In this document: positions 36,114 through 49,070 of the stretch, one piece after another
How positions within the stretch are numbered: the stretch's first letter is position 1
Layout: every line of letters begins with the position of its first letter
Assembly (NCBI GenBank): GCA_944472135.2
Contig: OX235270.1
Coordinates: 52,023,267 to 52,087,266 of the forward strand
Reading direction: 5' to 3'
Length of the DNA stretch: 64,000 bases
From: Trichobilharzia regenti
Lineage: Eukaryota; Platyhelminthes; Trematoda; Strigeidida; Schistosomatidae
Notes under the pieces: generated by a model
What the model saw: only the letters and a program-made list of their open reading frames with translations
Databases searched by the model: none
Told to the model about the DNA's origin: nothing
Program-made: the position numbers and the translations under genes

Positions 36114-36372
36114 CTACATAGTATCTGGAGACTTGGCTAGATTACAGGCGGAAAATGGATGTGATGTACTTGAGCTAGATTTGACTATTGTCTGAAAAGG
36201 TGCTTCTAATTTAGGCCTCTTAATCACTTGTGTATCATCATCATACTGTTTGCGTTTCATTTCATCACGTAAAGAAGATAAGGTCGATGGAGAGTGATGT
36301 GGGTCATATTTCAAGTTAAGTGGGGTCGCCCATTTATGAAGTGGCTCAGAAATGATATCACCGTTGATTTTT
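36114..36372 (-). CDS. Ataxin-1-like protein, terminal exon with bipartite NLS
   Basis: Last coding exon, residues 649-734, stop TAG at 36116-36114. It begins after an acceptor AATTTTAG (36380-36373). Its first base completes the split Lys codon left by exon 2, so the phase match is exact. Residues 688-703 hold KRK, ten residues, then RPK: a good bipartite nuclear localisation signal in the position where ataxin-1 also has its C-terminal NLS. A Lys-Trp-Ala-Thr-Pro motif at 662-666 recalls the Arg-Trp-Ser-Ala-Pro phospho-site of vertebrate ataxin-1, but that comparison is weak. No HMG box is encoded here, which argues against HBP1. The tail is Ser/Thr-rich. Whether another 3' exon exists by alternative splicing cannot be judged. 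Confidence 0.75.
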
Positions 36373-37137
36373 CTAAAATTTAAATAAGTAAATTTAACTC
36401 TTTGAATTTATGTTTTATTCTGTTGAAGAGTAAAAACAATTTGCTTAGAATTCAAAAATTCACAGAACAACATGCACTGAATTGGTTTCGGTTTTCTAAA
36501 AATGTAATTTTTGAAAAAAGTATCTCGTAGTCGAAATGTTTTCATGCATTACCACTTGGCATTACTTGAGCGGAAAAACTAATATTGAGTACTGAGATCA
36601 AGATAAACATCATGTATAGGGAGCATCATTATGGTGGAAAGAACTTAAAAACAGGGAAGATACGTGTAATAAAAACTTCTCTTGAAAAATACCGTCTAAA
36701 GCAGCTTCTATCAGTACATCTGTTTACATTCTTTTCTTTGTAAGAGAGAATTGCGAATACATATGTTCAAATGCTAATTTTGATTTTAAGTAATAATTAA
36801 TAGCTTCCCTAAATATTTAGAATAACTTGGTAAAAACTTAAGAAGTACAGATGCATCAACTTGAGCAAACGCTGAACGGGTATGCTTCATGTCCAAGGAA
36901 TGACACCTAAAAATAAACACTGTATCACTTTTAAAATTGACTGTATCCAAAACGTCGAAGCGACATTTACAGAAGGTTTCAAATACACTTTATGATACTG
37001 TAATAGCAGAGAAGACTTGATGTTTAGGATTAAGGTGACAATACTTTGACTGCAAATGTTTCACCATTGATTTCACATAGAAATGAAGCACTTTAAAGGT
37101 CATGAACATTTGTTTTTCATTCATTGGGAAATACGAA

Positions 37138-37697
37138 AACCAATGATCTTCCTGATTGCAATTGACTGGATAATGCGACAGACAACGGCAACCAACGAGG
37201 GAACAGGCATAAAATGGACTGACACAAAAGACTTGGAGGATCTGGATTTCGCCGATGATATATGTCTGATTTCCCATAAACTGGAAGATATGCAAGTGAA
37301 AAGTAACAAGTTGGCAGAAGAAGCATCAAAGATAGGACTTCACGTGAACATAGATAAAACAGAGATAATGAAGATTCCTAGCCAACATCAACAGCAACAA
37401 CAACAACAGACAACAATAAGCATAAATGGGAAGAACCTGAAAGAAACAACCTCCTTCAACTACCTGGGAAGCATCGTCTCAACTACAGGCGGAACTGACG
37501 AAGACATCAAAGTCAGAATCGGAAAAGCAAGACAAGCTTTCATTACTCTCAAATCTGTGTGGAGGTCAACAGCAATCAGCATCAAAAATAAGATCCGGAT
37601 TTTCAACTCCAATGTGAAGTCAGTGCTACTATACGGATCAGAGACTTGGCCAGCGCGTCATAAAGAGCATCTCAAACAAACTTCAAACCTTCATTAA
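37138..37697 (+). pseudogene. RTE reverse transcriptase, 5'-truncated, part 1
   Basis: Open frame from the 5' truncation to a stop at 37697. It includes FADD and a run of Gln codons (CAG/CAA) at about 37388-37407. The upstream 50 codons or so in the same frame are flanking sequence. A frameshift near 37655 separates it from the next piece. Confidence 0.75.
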
Positions 37698-38043
37698 CAA
37701 CTGTCTCCGCTCAATACTCAAGATCAGATGGCCAGAAAAGATCAGCAACAGGGATCTATGGGAGCGAACCAATCAGGAACCGATTGTGAAACAAATAGGC
37801 AGAAAGAAATGGAGATGGATTGGCCATACGCTGAGGAAACCATCAAGTGACATCACTAGACAAGCCCTCGAGTGGAACCCGAAAGGGAGGCGGCGAGTTG
37901 GTCGTCCAAGGGCGACTTGGAGGAGGTCATGCGAGGAGGAGATGAAAGCATGTGGACAGACCTGGAGCAGGGTGAAAAAGTTGTCAGAAAACCGAAGTCA
38001 ATGGAGGTGCGCAGCTGAAGCCCTATGTTCCTCTAGGAACTAA
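37660..38043 (+). pseudogene. RTE ORF C-terminal part, after frameshift
   Basis: In the next frame the protein continues (SISNKLQTFINNCLRS, then IGRKKWRWIGHTLRK) to a stop at 38043. It contains the Trp-rich and basic region usual at the C-terminus of RTE proteins. Confidence 0.75.
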
Positions 38044-39054
38044 AGGATACAATAATAATATAATAATAATAATGAATATCATATACCCAATGCCCAAATT
38101 TTTTCAAACCGTTAAAAGTGAACTTGGTTTGGACATATATAGTCACGAACATGTGTTTAAAAACATCAGATTTGAACGATGGTGTATTGTAAGTGGTTTA
38201 TTGTTCCACTGGAGTTTTGAAGCCTGAGTCTTGTAATCCTAACACGTTGTCTTATTTTAACCTGCAGTGCTATATTTATATCGCATCATGATATCTGACT
38301 TCTCGTTGATGCCCATATAATCTGATGATTACCCGTTAACTGGATTGACCAATAAAGCAATGCTGGCTGTTCTTGTAATCGATTTTGCAAGTTACGTTTT
38401 TTTGTTTCTTAAGACACCACACCCTCGAGTTTTTACGAGTTAATCTGTAGCGACTCGTATTCACAACCTCGCTAAATGGATAGAATAGCACGCTAAGATT
38501 TGCTCAGGTATCCTTAATGTGTAGTGTTATAATGCTCTCTGTTAGCTGAGGTTATTTATTGTTCATTTGACTTAGTTAAAAGTTACATACCTTACTAACT
38601 AGTGATTAATTTATTAAGTCTGATCATTCTAACCATAACTTTGGGAGGTATTGCCAGTTAAATTCTCAGTGAATAAGTGTTGATGTGACTGTAATTAAAC
38701 GTGATAACTTTCCTTTCCATTTGACCTAAAGTTGTACACTCATACTGTCAAAATGCAGTCTGACAGCTCCACTTTTAAATCAACAAAATATGCACAATCG
38801 TATTTGTTCGTAGACTTTCAAATGTCAGAGGATTTTCAGTTACTAGGAATCACAGGAACAGAAAGAGGATGATATTATTATTTTCTCCTCATTAACACAT
38901 ACTTCTCAAAGAAAAACAGGAAGAGATAACAGCTTGCTATATTACAAACGAAAATCAGATTGCGAAAACAAGAGAAAATGAACTTTCTTCAGCACAATGA
39001 ACTAAAACGTTAAGTAGGAGTAGCATTTAAAATTGCTTTCAACCTTCATCTTAC

Positions 39055-39392
39055 TTTTTGGAATAAGTTAATGATAAGGAATCACTTTCGAATTCAGTAT
39101 CCACAGGCTTAACTGCCTTGATAAAAGAAGATTGTAATCCACATTTTGAGTGGTTAATTTCATTTGAGGATGATAATTTAATATTATTAGCTTTTATAGT
39201 GGAAATTCGGCTGCTTTTACCAGTTGAAGGAACACAGTAGGTTAGTACTAAACAAATGTCTTCTATTTGCAGTTGTCTACATAACAAATGTTGTTGTTTC
39301 CATGTTAAATTTGGATCGACAGATGACCAGCCGTGTCCATACACGTAGAATGGATAATCATTTTTAACACTCAGTGCAAGTTTCGTATCCAC
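39055..39392 (-). CDS. Ataxin-1-like AXH-domain protein, exon 2
   Basis: Internal exon coding residues 537-648 plus two bases of codon 649. It opens after the acceptor TTTTTAG at 39393 with GTG GAT ACG, in phase 0 with exon 1. Residues 549-560 read YPFYVYGHGWSS, the most conserved stretch of AXH domains (family consensus YPFFVFGQGWSS). It is followed by a Cys-Arg-Gln-Leu and Glu-Asp-Ile-Cys-Leu-Val-Leu stretch that matches the last beta-strands of the fold (to about 589). The rest of the exon is Ser-rich and probably disordered. It ends at a donor AAAAA|GTAAGA (39054) in phase 2, which fits exon 3. This half-domain makes sense only joined to exon 1, which supplies the first half. Family assignment is strong; ortholog status is inferred. 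Confidence 0.88.
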
Positions 39393-40784
39393 CTAAAAAT
39401 ACGAAAAAAGATAATGTTAGTGTACTGTAGAGCAAACAAAGAGGATCTTCGAAAGATATTCATATACTATGCTACTGATTTCTAGAAGTTAAGACTCTTG
39501 CACAATATTTACCTGACCGTTGCAAAATAGGTAAAAAATGACACTGTTGAACAAAATAGGATGAACGGGTAAAACTAATATAAAGTTGTGGCTTTCCCGT
39601 TGAATATTAATGAGCATGGCAAATAAAGTAATGGTGCATTTAGCTTTAGGGCAAGAGGTGACATGATGTTATGTAGATTATAAAACTAATTATTCGATAT
39701 ATTAGTTCAGGATTTAAAATTTATTTAAAATGATAAAAGGTGTACTTATCTGAGAACGAGGAACCTCTCAGAAGTTATCCTTTATAAATATCTGTGTCCA
39801 AAGTTTCGGTTTCTTATTGTACTTTTGTAAAGAAACGCTTTTGACACTAACATTGTGGTAACCAGCATTGAGATGAAAGAAATGTGTTTAGTTTGTTGCA
39901 TATACTCGATGTATTTGTATTCCCCACTGAAATTGTAGCCTCGTGTAGAAGTTTCAAAGATCAAAGTTTTGTTTTGCTATTCTTTAGGAGAGGTATGATC
40001 ACTATCTGCTCAATAAATTTACGCTATTATTGGAGCTTAAAAATTGCTGACTATTGGGTGACAAATCATCTCTTTGTACATGTACTTTGTACCACTTCTT
40101 TCCATCAGGTTTTGGAATGATGCTTCTGTGATTTAGGTGGTAGATCTTTTCCTTTATTTTCTAGTTCTTACTGTGTGTTTTAGACTGAAGAATTTTGTGC
40201 AAATCGGCCAAATAAATGAAACTATTACACAGACCAGTGACACTTTATCCAAATGTGTTCGCCCCACAGACCCATTAATTCTTAAAAATTCTAGTCCTAC
40301 TGTCTGGTCAAATGATGACAAAACTTATTTCCTGTTCACTTTTAGATGTATACATAAATAAAATGTTAGGATTTATTGGGGTTGAAAAAAGAACACAGTT
40401 TCAGTGTATGGTTTAATCAACAGTCAAACTGACTGGAGCTCTTACCACAGTGACCAAACTGTATTTTTGCACTAATGAAATTTGACTTAACACTTTCATG
40501 AATTATGACCAGTTACACTGTTTTTTTTAATAAAGAAGAAAAATTAGTGAGAAATCTTTTGAGACTTACAAGCTCAAATTGCAATATGCTCTTTGTCGGT
40601 ACAAAATATTTCATTTTAGACATAATAATCGATAGGATGAGATCACTGTGAGGATTAAAAGCTTTACCAGATGCGAATAATTCTTGAACACCATTCCTTG
40701 TCGAAACCGTATTCACGTAATAAAGGTTACTTTGTAGTCAACGAATTATGACATAGTATAAAACCAGCGGTCCTCACTTCCATC

Positions 40785-40930
40785 CCTGGTGCAGTTTTGT
40801 ATGCATGATGATGAAGAGTCACAAAAACAAGATAATGAACCTGTCTATTTTTCCTTGGACTTTAGTGGTTCTGTAGCTGACGTCGATTCATGACGAAATC
40901 CTCACTCATGTCGATCAAGTTCACAAAAAC
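40785..40930 (+). mobile_element. Hammerhead SINE H1, remnant in intron 1
   Basis: GATGAAGAGTCACAAAAACAAG and the tail GGTTCTGTAGCTGACGTCG...TCATGACGAAATCC are recognisable. The ribozyme is decayed. Confidence 0.4.
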
Positions 40931-43179
40931 CTATGAAATTAATTCCACAATAATCTATAGAACACACATGACTTCAGTGAATATATAGGGACGTTTAATC
41001 GTTGGTTAGCCTGAAAGTGTTATATAATCATATAACTTAAAATGAAAATTCATTGAGGCGTATGCAATTTTACTAATAATTTTCACTATCAATGAATCCA
41101 AAAGATAATACACTGGAAACTGTACTTGCATATGCATATTGAATACCTCCATAAATTCATGTTTGTTAAATTCATACTTAGCTACTTTTTGATTAAAACA
41201 GTCAAAACTGTTTTATAATAAGTGGAATAGAGTTATACAAAAACGAATTTTCTTTATTAAATCATTTTTACTAACTTTGCGTTATCACATCTCATATTAT
41301 ATGCCCTTGGGGTAGATTAATCTTTGCTTTCTCTGAAACGTAATCCGTATTCTTCCCCATGGGATTTAAATTGGCCAAATATCAATACACTTGTAGAAAT
41401 GACTATTAAAAAGGCAAATGCATTACTCCCTCTTAAATTTACCCACAAAAATAACCGAAAAAGATGCATATAACAAGTCGAGCAAACCTGAAGGAAAACA
41501 AGCACACAAACACTAACAACAAAAAATGTTACAACCTCAGAACAAAATAATCATCAATTGACCTATGGGGCACAAGTCATTATTTGAGAATGGAAGTAAA
41601 TAATAAAAAAAATCTTTTTATTATCATACTGAAATGAGAAAAAAAGGAGAGGAAAGAGTTCCGCAGATTATCACTTTATAATTGATTTTAGGACATAGAA
41701 TTAAAGACTTATCGAATAAAAACATTTAATAGGGAGAAGTATGCAGACGAAGGGAATTCGAGAGCTAACGAGGTAAAAGAAATCAGGGTAGTGAGTAAAA
41801 CAAGTGGAATGGAAAAGTAGTTTTGTTTGGAAAACTAGTTATCTATAAAATAGATTAAATAAAAATCACTTTGTATGGTCACTTAGTGAGACATACATAC
41901 ACATCAGGACGAAAAATGTTAACACATACATGCGAAAAATGGAAATGAAGTTAACTTTACAACGAGTGTTTGTTAAGTACTTATACAACAGTGATATATA
42001 CAATGAGATAAGGAAGATAGTATGCATAAATATATCAAATTAGTGGGTTTTGTGCGCACGAACTGTTTTAACGATTACGCAACTAGGGCTTACTGATTTC
42101 ATTCTTATGAAGTAGATGAAATCTAAATTGGACCGGATAAAAATCCAAAACTGAGTCTCCCTTGAATTTTAAATAATTAGAAAAATTACCAGGAGATAGA
42201 TTACACTGATGCTACTTTCAAATGGATATGTGAAGCTCAATCCATGTTTCTAATTATGTAAGCAATAGGGTAAATAAGTCGATAGTGGATTTAAACTCTA
42301 GCGTCAAACATTAATTCATGTTCATAATCAGTGTGCACATCCGAAGTTCATCTGAATAAAAGTTTAAAATTGCTGGAAGTGACATACAATAACTAACTTG
42401 TTCCTGACTTTTTAATCTAAGGAAAAGGGACATAATTACAAAATATAATCTAATATTTCAAAATGCCTTTAAGTCTCCAATCCTGAATAAATATTTGCCT
42501 GTCTACTAGACCTATGAGGATTACAGTATCTGCGACTACATAAGTATTCAGTTATTTAAAGACAAGATTAATTATAGAATCTTGTAATTAGTGTAACGAT
42601 ATAGATTATCTCGTCATTCTGACATAATTTTCTAATACAATGTATAGGAGATTTTGGTCTAAACACAGAAAATGACACAAAAATGTCAGAAAAAGACAAA
42701 AGATTCAATGAATATTTCAAATTTTAGGCTACCAGGAGTTTATTGGGTCTGAAGGTATACTTTGTCATGAATCAGTGTCAACTGGAAGACAGCTGGAGAT
42801 TGTGGAGAAACACACAATTGTTTTACTGTGGTTTTTAACTCTTCACCGATATACATCCCTGAACTCAAGAGGAATGGAAACCATTTAGACTTATAATAGA
42901 AGTATTGGTTATAGTCTGATGTAGAAACTGTCTATTCTTGTATGTTTTTCGTGTAAAATTTACAGTTATCTTCTCAAAAAATGTCATGTAGTGCTAAGCC
43001 AAAAATTAAATGAGAACCGAATGAAATGATTTCGGTTTTACTTTGTGAATGTATTATTTTTGTAGTCTACGTATGCTTATCATACCTATTTATTACATAT
43101 TTAGATTATGCAAATTTTAATGATTTGGTTTCATTTCAACGTAGATTGCATCGCAAACTAACATCATTTATTATATTAT

Positions 43180-43302
43180 TATTGTTTCCTTTAGTTCCTA
43201 GATGGACATAGGGCTTCAGCCGCGCGTCTCCATTACGTTCGGTTCTCTTTCAACGTTTTCACCTGGCTCCACGTCTGCCCGCATGCTTTCATTTCCTCTA
43301 AT
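43180..43302 (-). mobile_element. RTE 3'-end fragment (copy G)
   Basis: Minus strand: GAAATGAAAGCATGCGGGC...GGCTGAAGCCCTATGTCC, the last 120 bp or so of the RTE family. Confidence 0.7.
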
Positions 43303-43439
43303 ATCATTAAGAGATTTTAAATTATATAAAATAATCCTATGTGTTTAAGAAAAAAGATTTTTCTGAACGTTTATAATGATTAAGTCTGACCCGATGCTCA
43401 AATTATTCCAGGAAATTCGTAACATCTGCGGCCTGGAAA

Positions 43440-43740
43440 GTCAGTAAGAGGTCACTTAAACCAGAGAACACTGGACAGCTGTTTCACTTTAATTTGGAAC
43501 TATCTGACAGTGCACACCCACAACTCTGTCAGGGATCAGACCTGGGACATTCAGGTGGCGAAGCTAAGATTTCTGATCATCCACTCACTTCGGTCGGAAT
43601 TCACTATCCTGAAAATTCTAACTTCTGCCAATTTGTGATATAGTTCCTTTGATGGGCACCCGCTTCACACTGACATAGTGGACGCCATTTGCCACGACCT
43701 CTCAATACAGATTCAGGACCACTCTCAAGTAGCCAACAAT
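43440..43740 (-). mobile_element. Hammerhead element H1, decayed, in intron 1
   Basis: Minus-strand copy with ribozyme remnant (GACAGCTGTTTCACTTTAAT on the plus strand), head remnant, AATTCTAACTTCTGCC and part of the unique region. No active core. Confidence 0.5.
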
Positions 43741-45799
43741 ACGCTGGAGATTGATATCATCACTTATAAAACTTCTTAAGTAATTCTCAGAAGACTGGGT
43801 CTATGGAGTCACATAAGCACAAAGTATAAATATAACATAATGAGATATGATCATGGACATATAATTTGGCCTATAAATTCACATTTGACGATGAGACTAT
43901 TCAGAGTAATCTTGAGTTGGTAATGAGTGATTGCTAAGGGTGAAATGGGAAATCTGGGTTGTGGAAGCATTTAAATCAGCCATCTGTGGATTACTAGCGT
44001 GTTATTGTATCAGTTGAACCACATGACCCTGAGTCTAACGACATTACCATTTCACTAGTTCTCATAGCTCAACCGGTGGAGCTCTGGCTGGTTCTATCCA
44101 CACCGTAATCCAGACATTCACCCACTCAGTCATTCAACTATTAAAACATTTCAACTGTGATTAGTGTAATAATTTAATATTTAGTAACTTCAGTAACCAT
44201 TTTCAAATTCGTCATGAGTCAGAAAACCTTTGCGACATACTATTACATGTCTACAATAACAGATTCATGGTGCATAATGCTTTCTTTACCAGAATTCAAA
44301 AGTTGATTTCAACATATCTGATGTTTTCAACTTTGAGTGCGATTTTAATTATTCACATATGTGTTATGAATAGTTATTTATCCCTACAAACAAACAATAT
44401 GCACAACTTAATACAATGACTACTCTAGAAAAAAAATTATTCGGAATAAATAAATTAAGGATTATTATTATTTGTTTCTTCTCTTTTCTAAAATGATAAT
44501 AAATATAATAAACTTTCTATTGTAAATTATTAGTAGAATTAATATACAGTGAAAATTAGAATAATAATAATGATAAATAAGGTTTTTGATAAGTGTTCAT
44601 CTGTTTAACACACTCATTTGTTTCATTCTGAAAATAAGATGGGAAGTATAATTTATATCTGATTCTATGCTAGGAGGACAGCAAGGGGATGGTGGTGGTA
44701 TACAATATGCATACAGATGCTTTAAAGCCTCATTTAGTTTCTGTTATCTTCCCATTTGTATGATTGTGACTACCCTATGCGATAGTTAGTTTGAAACTTC
44801 TTTCATACACCATGGTTTTTCTTTTGTGTTTCACTCTAATACACAAGACAGACTCAGAACAGCTTTGCGTTGGGAACAGTATATTTACATACATATGCAT
44901 TATAAAATGAATATAAGAATCGGCATAATAATACTTTTTAGAAAGTGTATTGTGTATTCAAATTATCTTTTGAATAAGGCAATGTGACACCTAAAATGAT
45001 GAACAATAGTTCAAATCATTTCTTTTCATCACAGTAGCTGTAGCAGAAATCAGAAAAGAGAAACAGAAACTACTGAAACTAATAGTCAGGAAGGAGAAAT
45101 CTCTAGGAATATTGTTTAAACACATGGTTATTTCTCTTTAGAAGTGCTACTCGTGTTTACAACTTTCATGCGCCTGTTTCATAAAAACAATAACGTGTCA
45201 ATAACTAGAAAATATGAAAAATTTTCTTTATAAGAGAACCAAATGTATGCCTGGGTTTCGGCAGTCTTGTTAATTTATCAACTTATACTACGCTTCCAGT
45301 ACCTATGCATAACCTTTACTTCAATCAATCTGTTTTCTCAGTTAACTGTGTTAACAAACGTTATAAATTTCACCTGGCTTTTGGTCTTATGGTCATAATC
45401 AGATATATTAAAGTGAAAGTAAAAAAGCTTGCAAAGAAAAACCTTGAAAACTCTAATTGAACCGACGAAATTCGAACTTGAGACTCAGGAAAGTCCAACA
45501 GCGTTCGCATAAACACCTAATTGTGAATACCAATTCTTCTTGTGCATTTCTATAAAACAATAAGAAATGCATTTTATCTTGAATGTACAACAGAAATTCA
45601 GTCTTCTCATTTTCCTTCCGAAATCCTCTACAATAATAATCGGTGCTTTGATGTTTACGTTGCAGAGTTCAGTTAAATATTTCGGAAATTACTAATCACA
45701 GAAAACTTGAGGCAAAGAGCACCCCACACATCCTAATAAAAAGAATGTGCACATCATGCAGTCTCTTATTCATGAATACTGCACAACCCCAGAAATGAA

Positions 45800-45990
45800 G
45801 ACTATTATTTGTCTCTTCTGTTCAGTGTGGAAGATAGGGCTCCACTAACACATCCCCATTGTATTATGTACTTTGCTTTATATTTTAGCCACCTTGGTGA
45901 ATGCCCACAAGCTTCCATTTCCTCTTCAAATGATAACCTCCATGTTACCCCTAGACAACCATCCTCGCCTCACTTACTAGTTGGTCCTAA
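45800..45990 (-). mobile_element. RTE 3'-end fragment (copy H), decayed
   Basis: Minus strand: GAGGAAATGGAAGCTTGTGG and GTGGAGCCCTATCTTCCAC. Many mutations. Confidence 0.6.
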
Positions 45991-48900
45991 GTGCAGAAAA
46001 AGAAGGAAAGTTTAGCTAGCGACCCAACATCAGAAAAAGCAACTTCATTGTTACTGAAACTTCGAAATACAGAAATGAAGGCTATTGTGTTATAAAAACA
46101 AGAGTTTAAATTTAGGCTTGATAATGAGGAAGAACTTAGTAGCTTTTACTGATCTTCTAAATGATATCAGTTTGGGATACTGGTTACCTCATTACCAACC
46201 AAATAGCATCAATCTCGGTTACTGAATTATCTAAATTCTCACGCTTTCTTTCGATTTACCTTCAACTTCCATAATACTCCTTACTTTTCACACCATATTT
46301 CTACATTTTAATCAGATAGCAGATAAACTTCACAGTTTCGAGAATAGAAATAATAGTCATCTACATACTTCAGTAAAACATTTAAATGTGATATGACTAC
46401 GTCAGAAATAATCACGGTAAGCTAGTCTTCACTGTGAACAGTTATTTAGTCTATTTCGGTTCACTATTATGCATAATACCAGTTTATATTATACAGCTAG
46501 TAAACTGTCCAAGTTTCATAGCGGGTACAGTGTTGATCGCAATAAACAAAACTAAAAAAAACCTGTCACATGTGACAAAAGTATTGCACAATATACCTAG
46601 TGGATATTGGACTTCAGCGTTGCTTAGAGTACTAAATAGTAATTAGTATACCGAAGTAGTTTACAGTTTACCAGCTAAGACTAAGTGATCTTCAAGAATG
46701 ACCACCTAATCATCAAATCACGACTAACCATAATTGTCATTATATATATATATGTACAATTCGCTGTACGTAATTTTGACGAAGAATTCTGTCAAAAACT
46801 GAAAACAGAATCCTTTCCATCGCAAATTTACTTTCATAAAAGTGGAAATATTGCAGCTGAAATGTGTGCTTTCCGTGCAGAAGTCAACTATATCTACGTT
46901 CATTTTAACAAATGCATTTTTAGTTTCTATATGTATATGTATATTTATCTAGCTATCATGAAGCTGAAAAGCAAATAAAACAATAAGATAAAGTTATCTT
47001 ATTTTGTAAGTGGAATTGTATTACTTTGCTTAGGTTCAATGAAGACACTAAATGTATGGATCCTCTATATAGCATAGAGGAACAAGAAAAGTATGCATTT
47101 AAGTGTTGCAAATGATGGACCATATCTACTGTATAACTTATGCATCAAGTAAAGTTTCGTCAGAATAAATAGACACATCATAACTACTGCCATACTAGTG
47201 ATTGAATTGTCACTAGCCTTCCATTTTCGTTCGTTGTGCCAATGTATAGTCGGGAACTAGGCAAGACATTAAGATGCTAAAGTGACTGCAAAATTAAAGC
47301 ACCTTTCATAAAATAATTGAATTTCTGACTGTCTTCATAGACAATACTGAAATCCAAATTTAGGCGAGATAACTTTAAATTAACTCATTTTTTTCGGATA
47401 ACAAAACTGTTCTGATGGAAAGCAATACTGGTATCCCTAAATGCTTAGGTATATTAAACTTTAAAATGAGTCACTTAATAAAGTGGATACATTGTTGCAT
47501 CTAGCCCAGCAACTGAATTATGCACCTGATTAACACATTTTGACCAAATATTTGGGACCAAAAAAGTTGTGACCAAGTACCATCGCATCATTCATGGATA
47601 ATTCAAATAAATTCACTTTACATCGAAGTTTACTCTGAAGATTTTCATAATGTCAGTGAAAGCTTCTCAGTTAAATCACCTAGCTCAGGGAACATAGTAG
47701 GGCCACATATCCCGTATTTGATAACTGATCCGTGTATAATGGTGTATTTTGTATTTCACTTTTTGTAATCAAACAAGTAATGATTTCAGCCAACATAATA
47801 TTGTCGAGAGAAAACTTCGAATTCTGCGAGAATTTTACTGCCTATACAAGGTGACTGATTAGTTATGTTTTATTGGAACGAAAAAAGAATTTTGCTATAG
47901 CAGGCCTGATTTACCGTATAGTCATGAAAAAAAGTTTGTAGAAGTTAGGCTTGTTCAAATAAGGTTATCACAATTACCGCATTATTCAGCACACTGAAAA
48001 TAAAGCTTACTGGAAATCATTCGAATAATCGGTTTGAAGATAAAGAGTGACTTTAACTTAATTTCGTATTTTACCCTTTTTTCTTTCATAAGGGCAGTGA
48101 AAAAATCACCTAAAATGAATTCCAGTTGAAATCAGATAAAGTTTAGTGTAAAGAACGCGCTGATAATCGAAATCAAGGTGATTAGTAGTTTGTACAGTGA
48201 ACTGCAGCCAATTTCTTTCGAGTTCTTGCCAAACATGTCGCGTTAAGTTATAACAGATTTTCTGCATGAAGTTCTACATGCATTCAAACTGTTCACAATT
48301 CAGATCAACAAGTGATGAAAACATTTACCGTAATAAATTAAATGTCAGCGAAATATAGAATTTGTTTAGAAGACAATATAATGGAAGTAGTTAATCTGTT
48401 TCTGCCTAGACCATTTTGAAATAAAACGGGAAGTTTAAGCTGTGGAATACAAAAGAAGTGATATGGTTGTGGGCTAGATGCTATAAAGCTGTCAGCTCAG
48501 TCAAATAACTTATGCTCAATTCATACTCAAAGTTCTTAAAACTGTAAGACACTTTAGATGCAACGAACAAAAAGAAACAAAAGAAGGATCCATACACTTC
48601 GCTAATCATTATAGTATAGGTACCACTTATAAATTTTTTACTAACACTATGTTACCTAATAATAATCTTAGTGCAATAAGCTACGCATGAAGTTGCGTTG
48701 CTGATATCCGTACCACTAAATCAGACATCCTCATTGGCGAAACATCCATTAATGTACATCGTCTTCTTTTCCCTAATTAGATGCTATTCTCAAGATTTTC
48801 GACTTCTAGCAGTTCCTCAGTCTATAACATTAGCCTTTAGATTTTTCATTTTGGTGTACGAAATTAACCCCTTTGGTAATCTAATGAACAATAAATAGTT

Positions 48901-49070
48901 CATCCTGTGAAGTAGAATTACTTACGCAATATCTTGGAAAAAATTATTAATAGGACAGAATAAAATAAGTGTAGGAAATCAGTGGTTGTATTTTTCCTCG
49001 GATGGAACAATTAAGTTATTAGAAACCATTAAAAAAGTCAGTACCACATATCAATATTCATTGAACTTAC

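Larger units (their letters stand above)
37138..38078 (+). mobile_element. RTE-clade LINE fragment, best preserved (copy F), in intron 2
   Basis: Codes the reverse transcriptase C-terminal half: AIDWIMRQT, then the catalytic DLDFADDICLISH, then GLHVNIDKTEIMKI and SFNYLGSIVSTTGG. After one frameshift near 37.65 kb it goes on to KWRWIGHTLRKPSSDITRQA and WRCAAEALCSSRN. The 3' end is a TAA/AATA-rich run. The catalytic pair of Asp is intact, but the endonuclease and N-terminal half are missing. Opposite in orientation to the host gene. Confidence 0.85.
36373..39054 (-). other. Intron 2 of the ataxin-1-like gene
   Basis: A 2.7-kb phase-2 intron bounded by GTAAGA and AATTTTAG. An RTE LINE fragment lies inside it in the opposite orientation. 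38.08-39.05 kb shows nothing recognisable. Confidence 0.7.
39393..49070 (-). other. Intron 1 of the ataxin-1-like gene
   Basis: A 9.7-kb phase-0 intron bounded by GTAAGT and TTTTTAG. It holds decayed hammerhead SINE pieces (about 40.79-40.93 and 43.44-43.74 kb) and two RTE 3'-end fragments (43.18 and 45.80 kb). The rest is AT-rich sequence without recognisable genes; short ORFs here look like chance. Confidence 0.7.
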
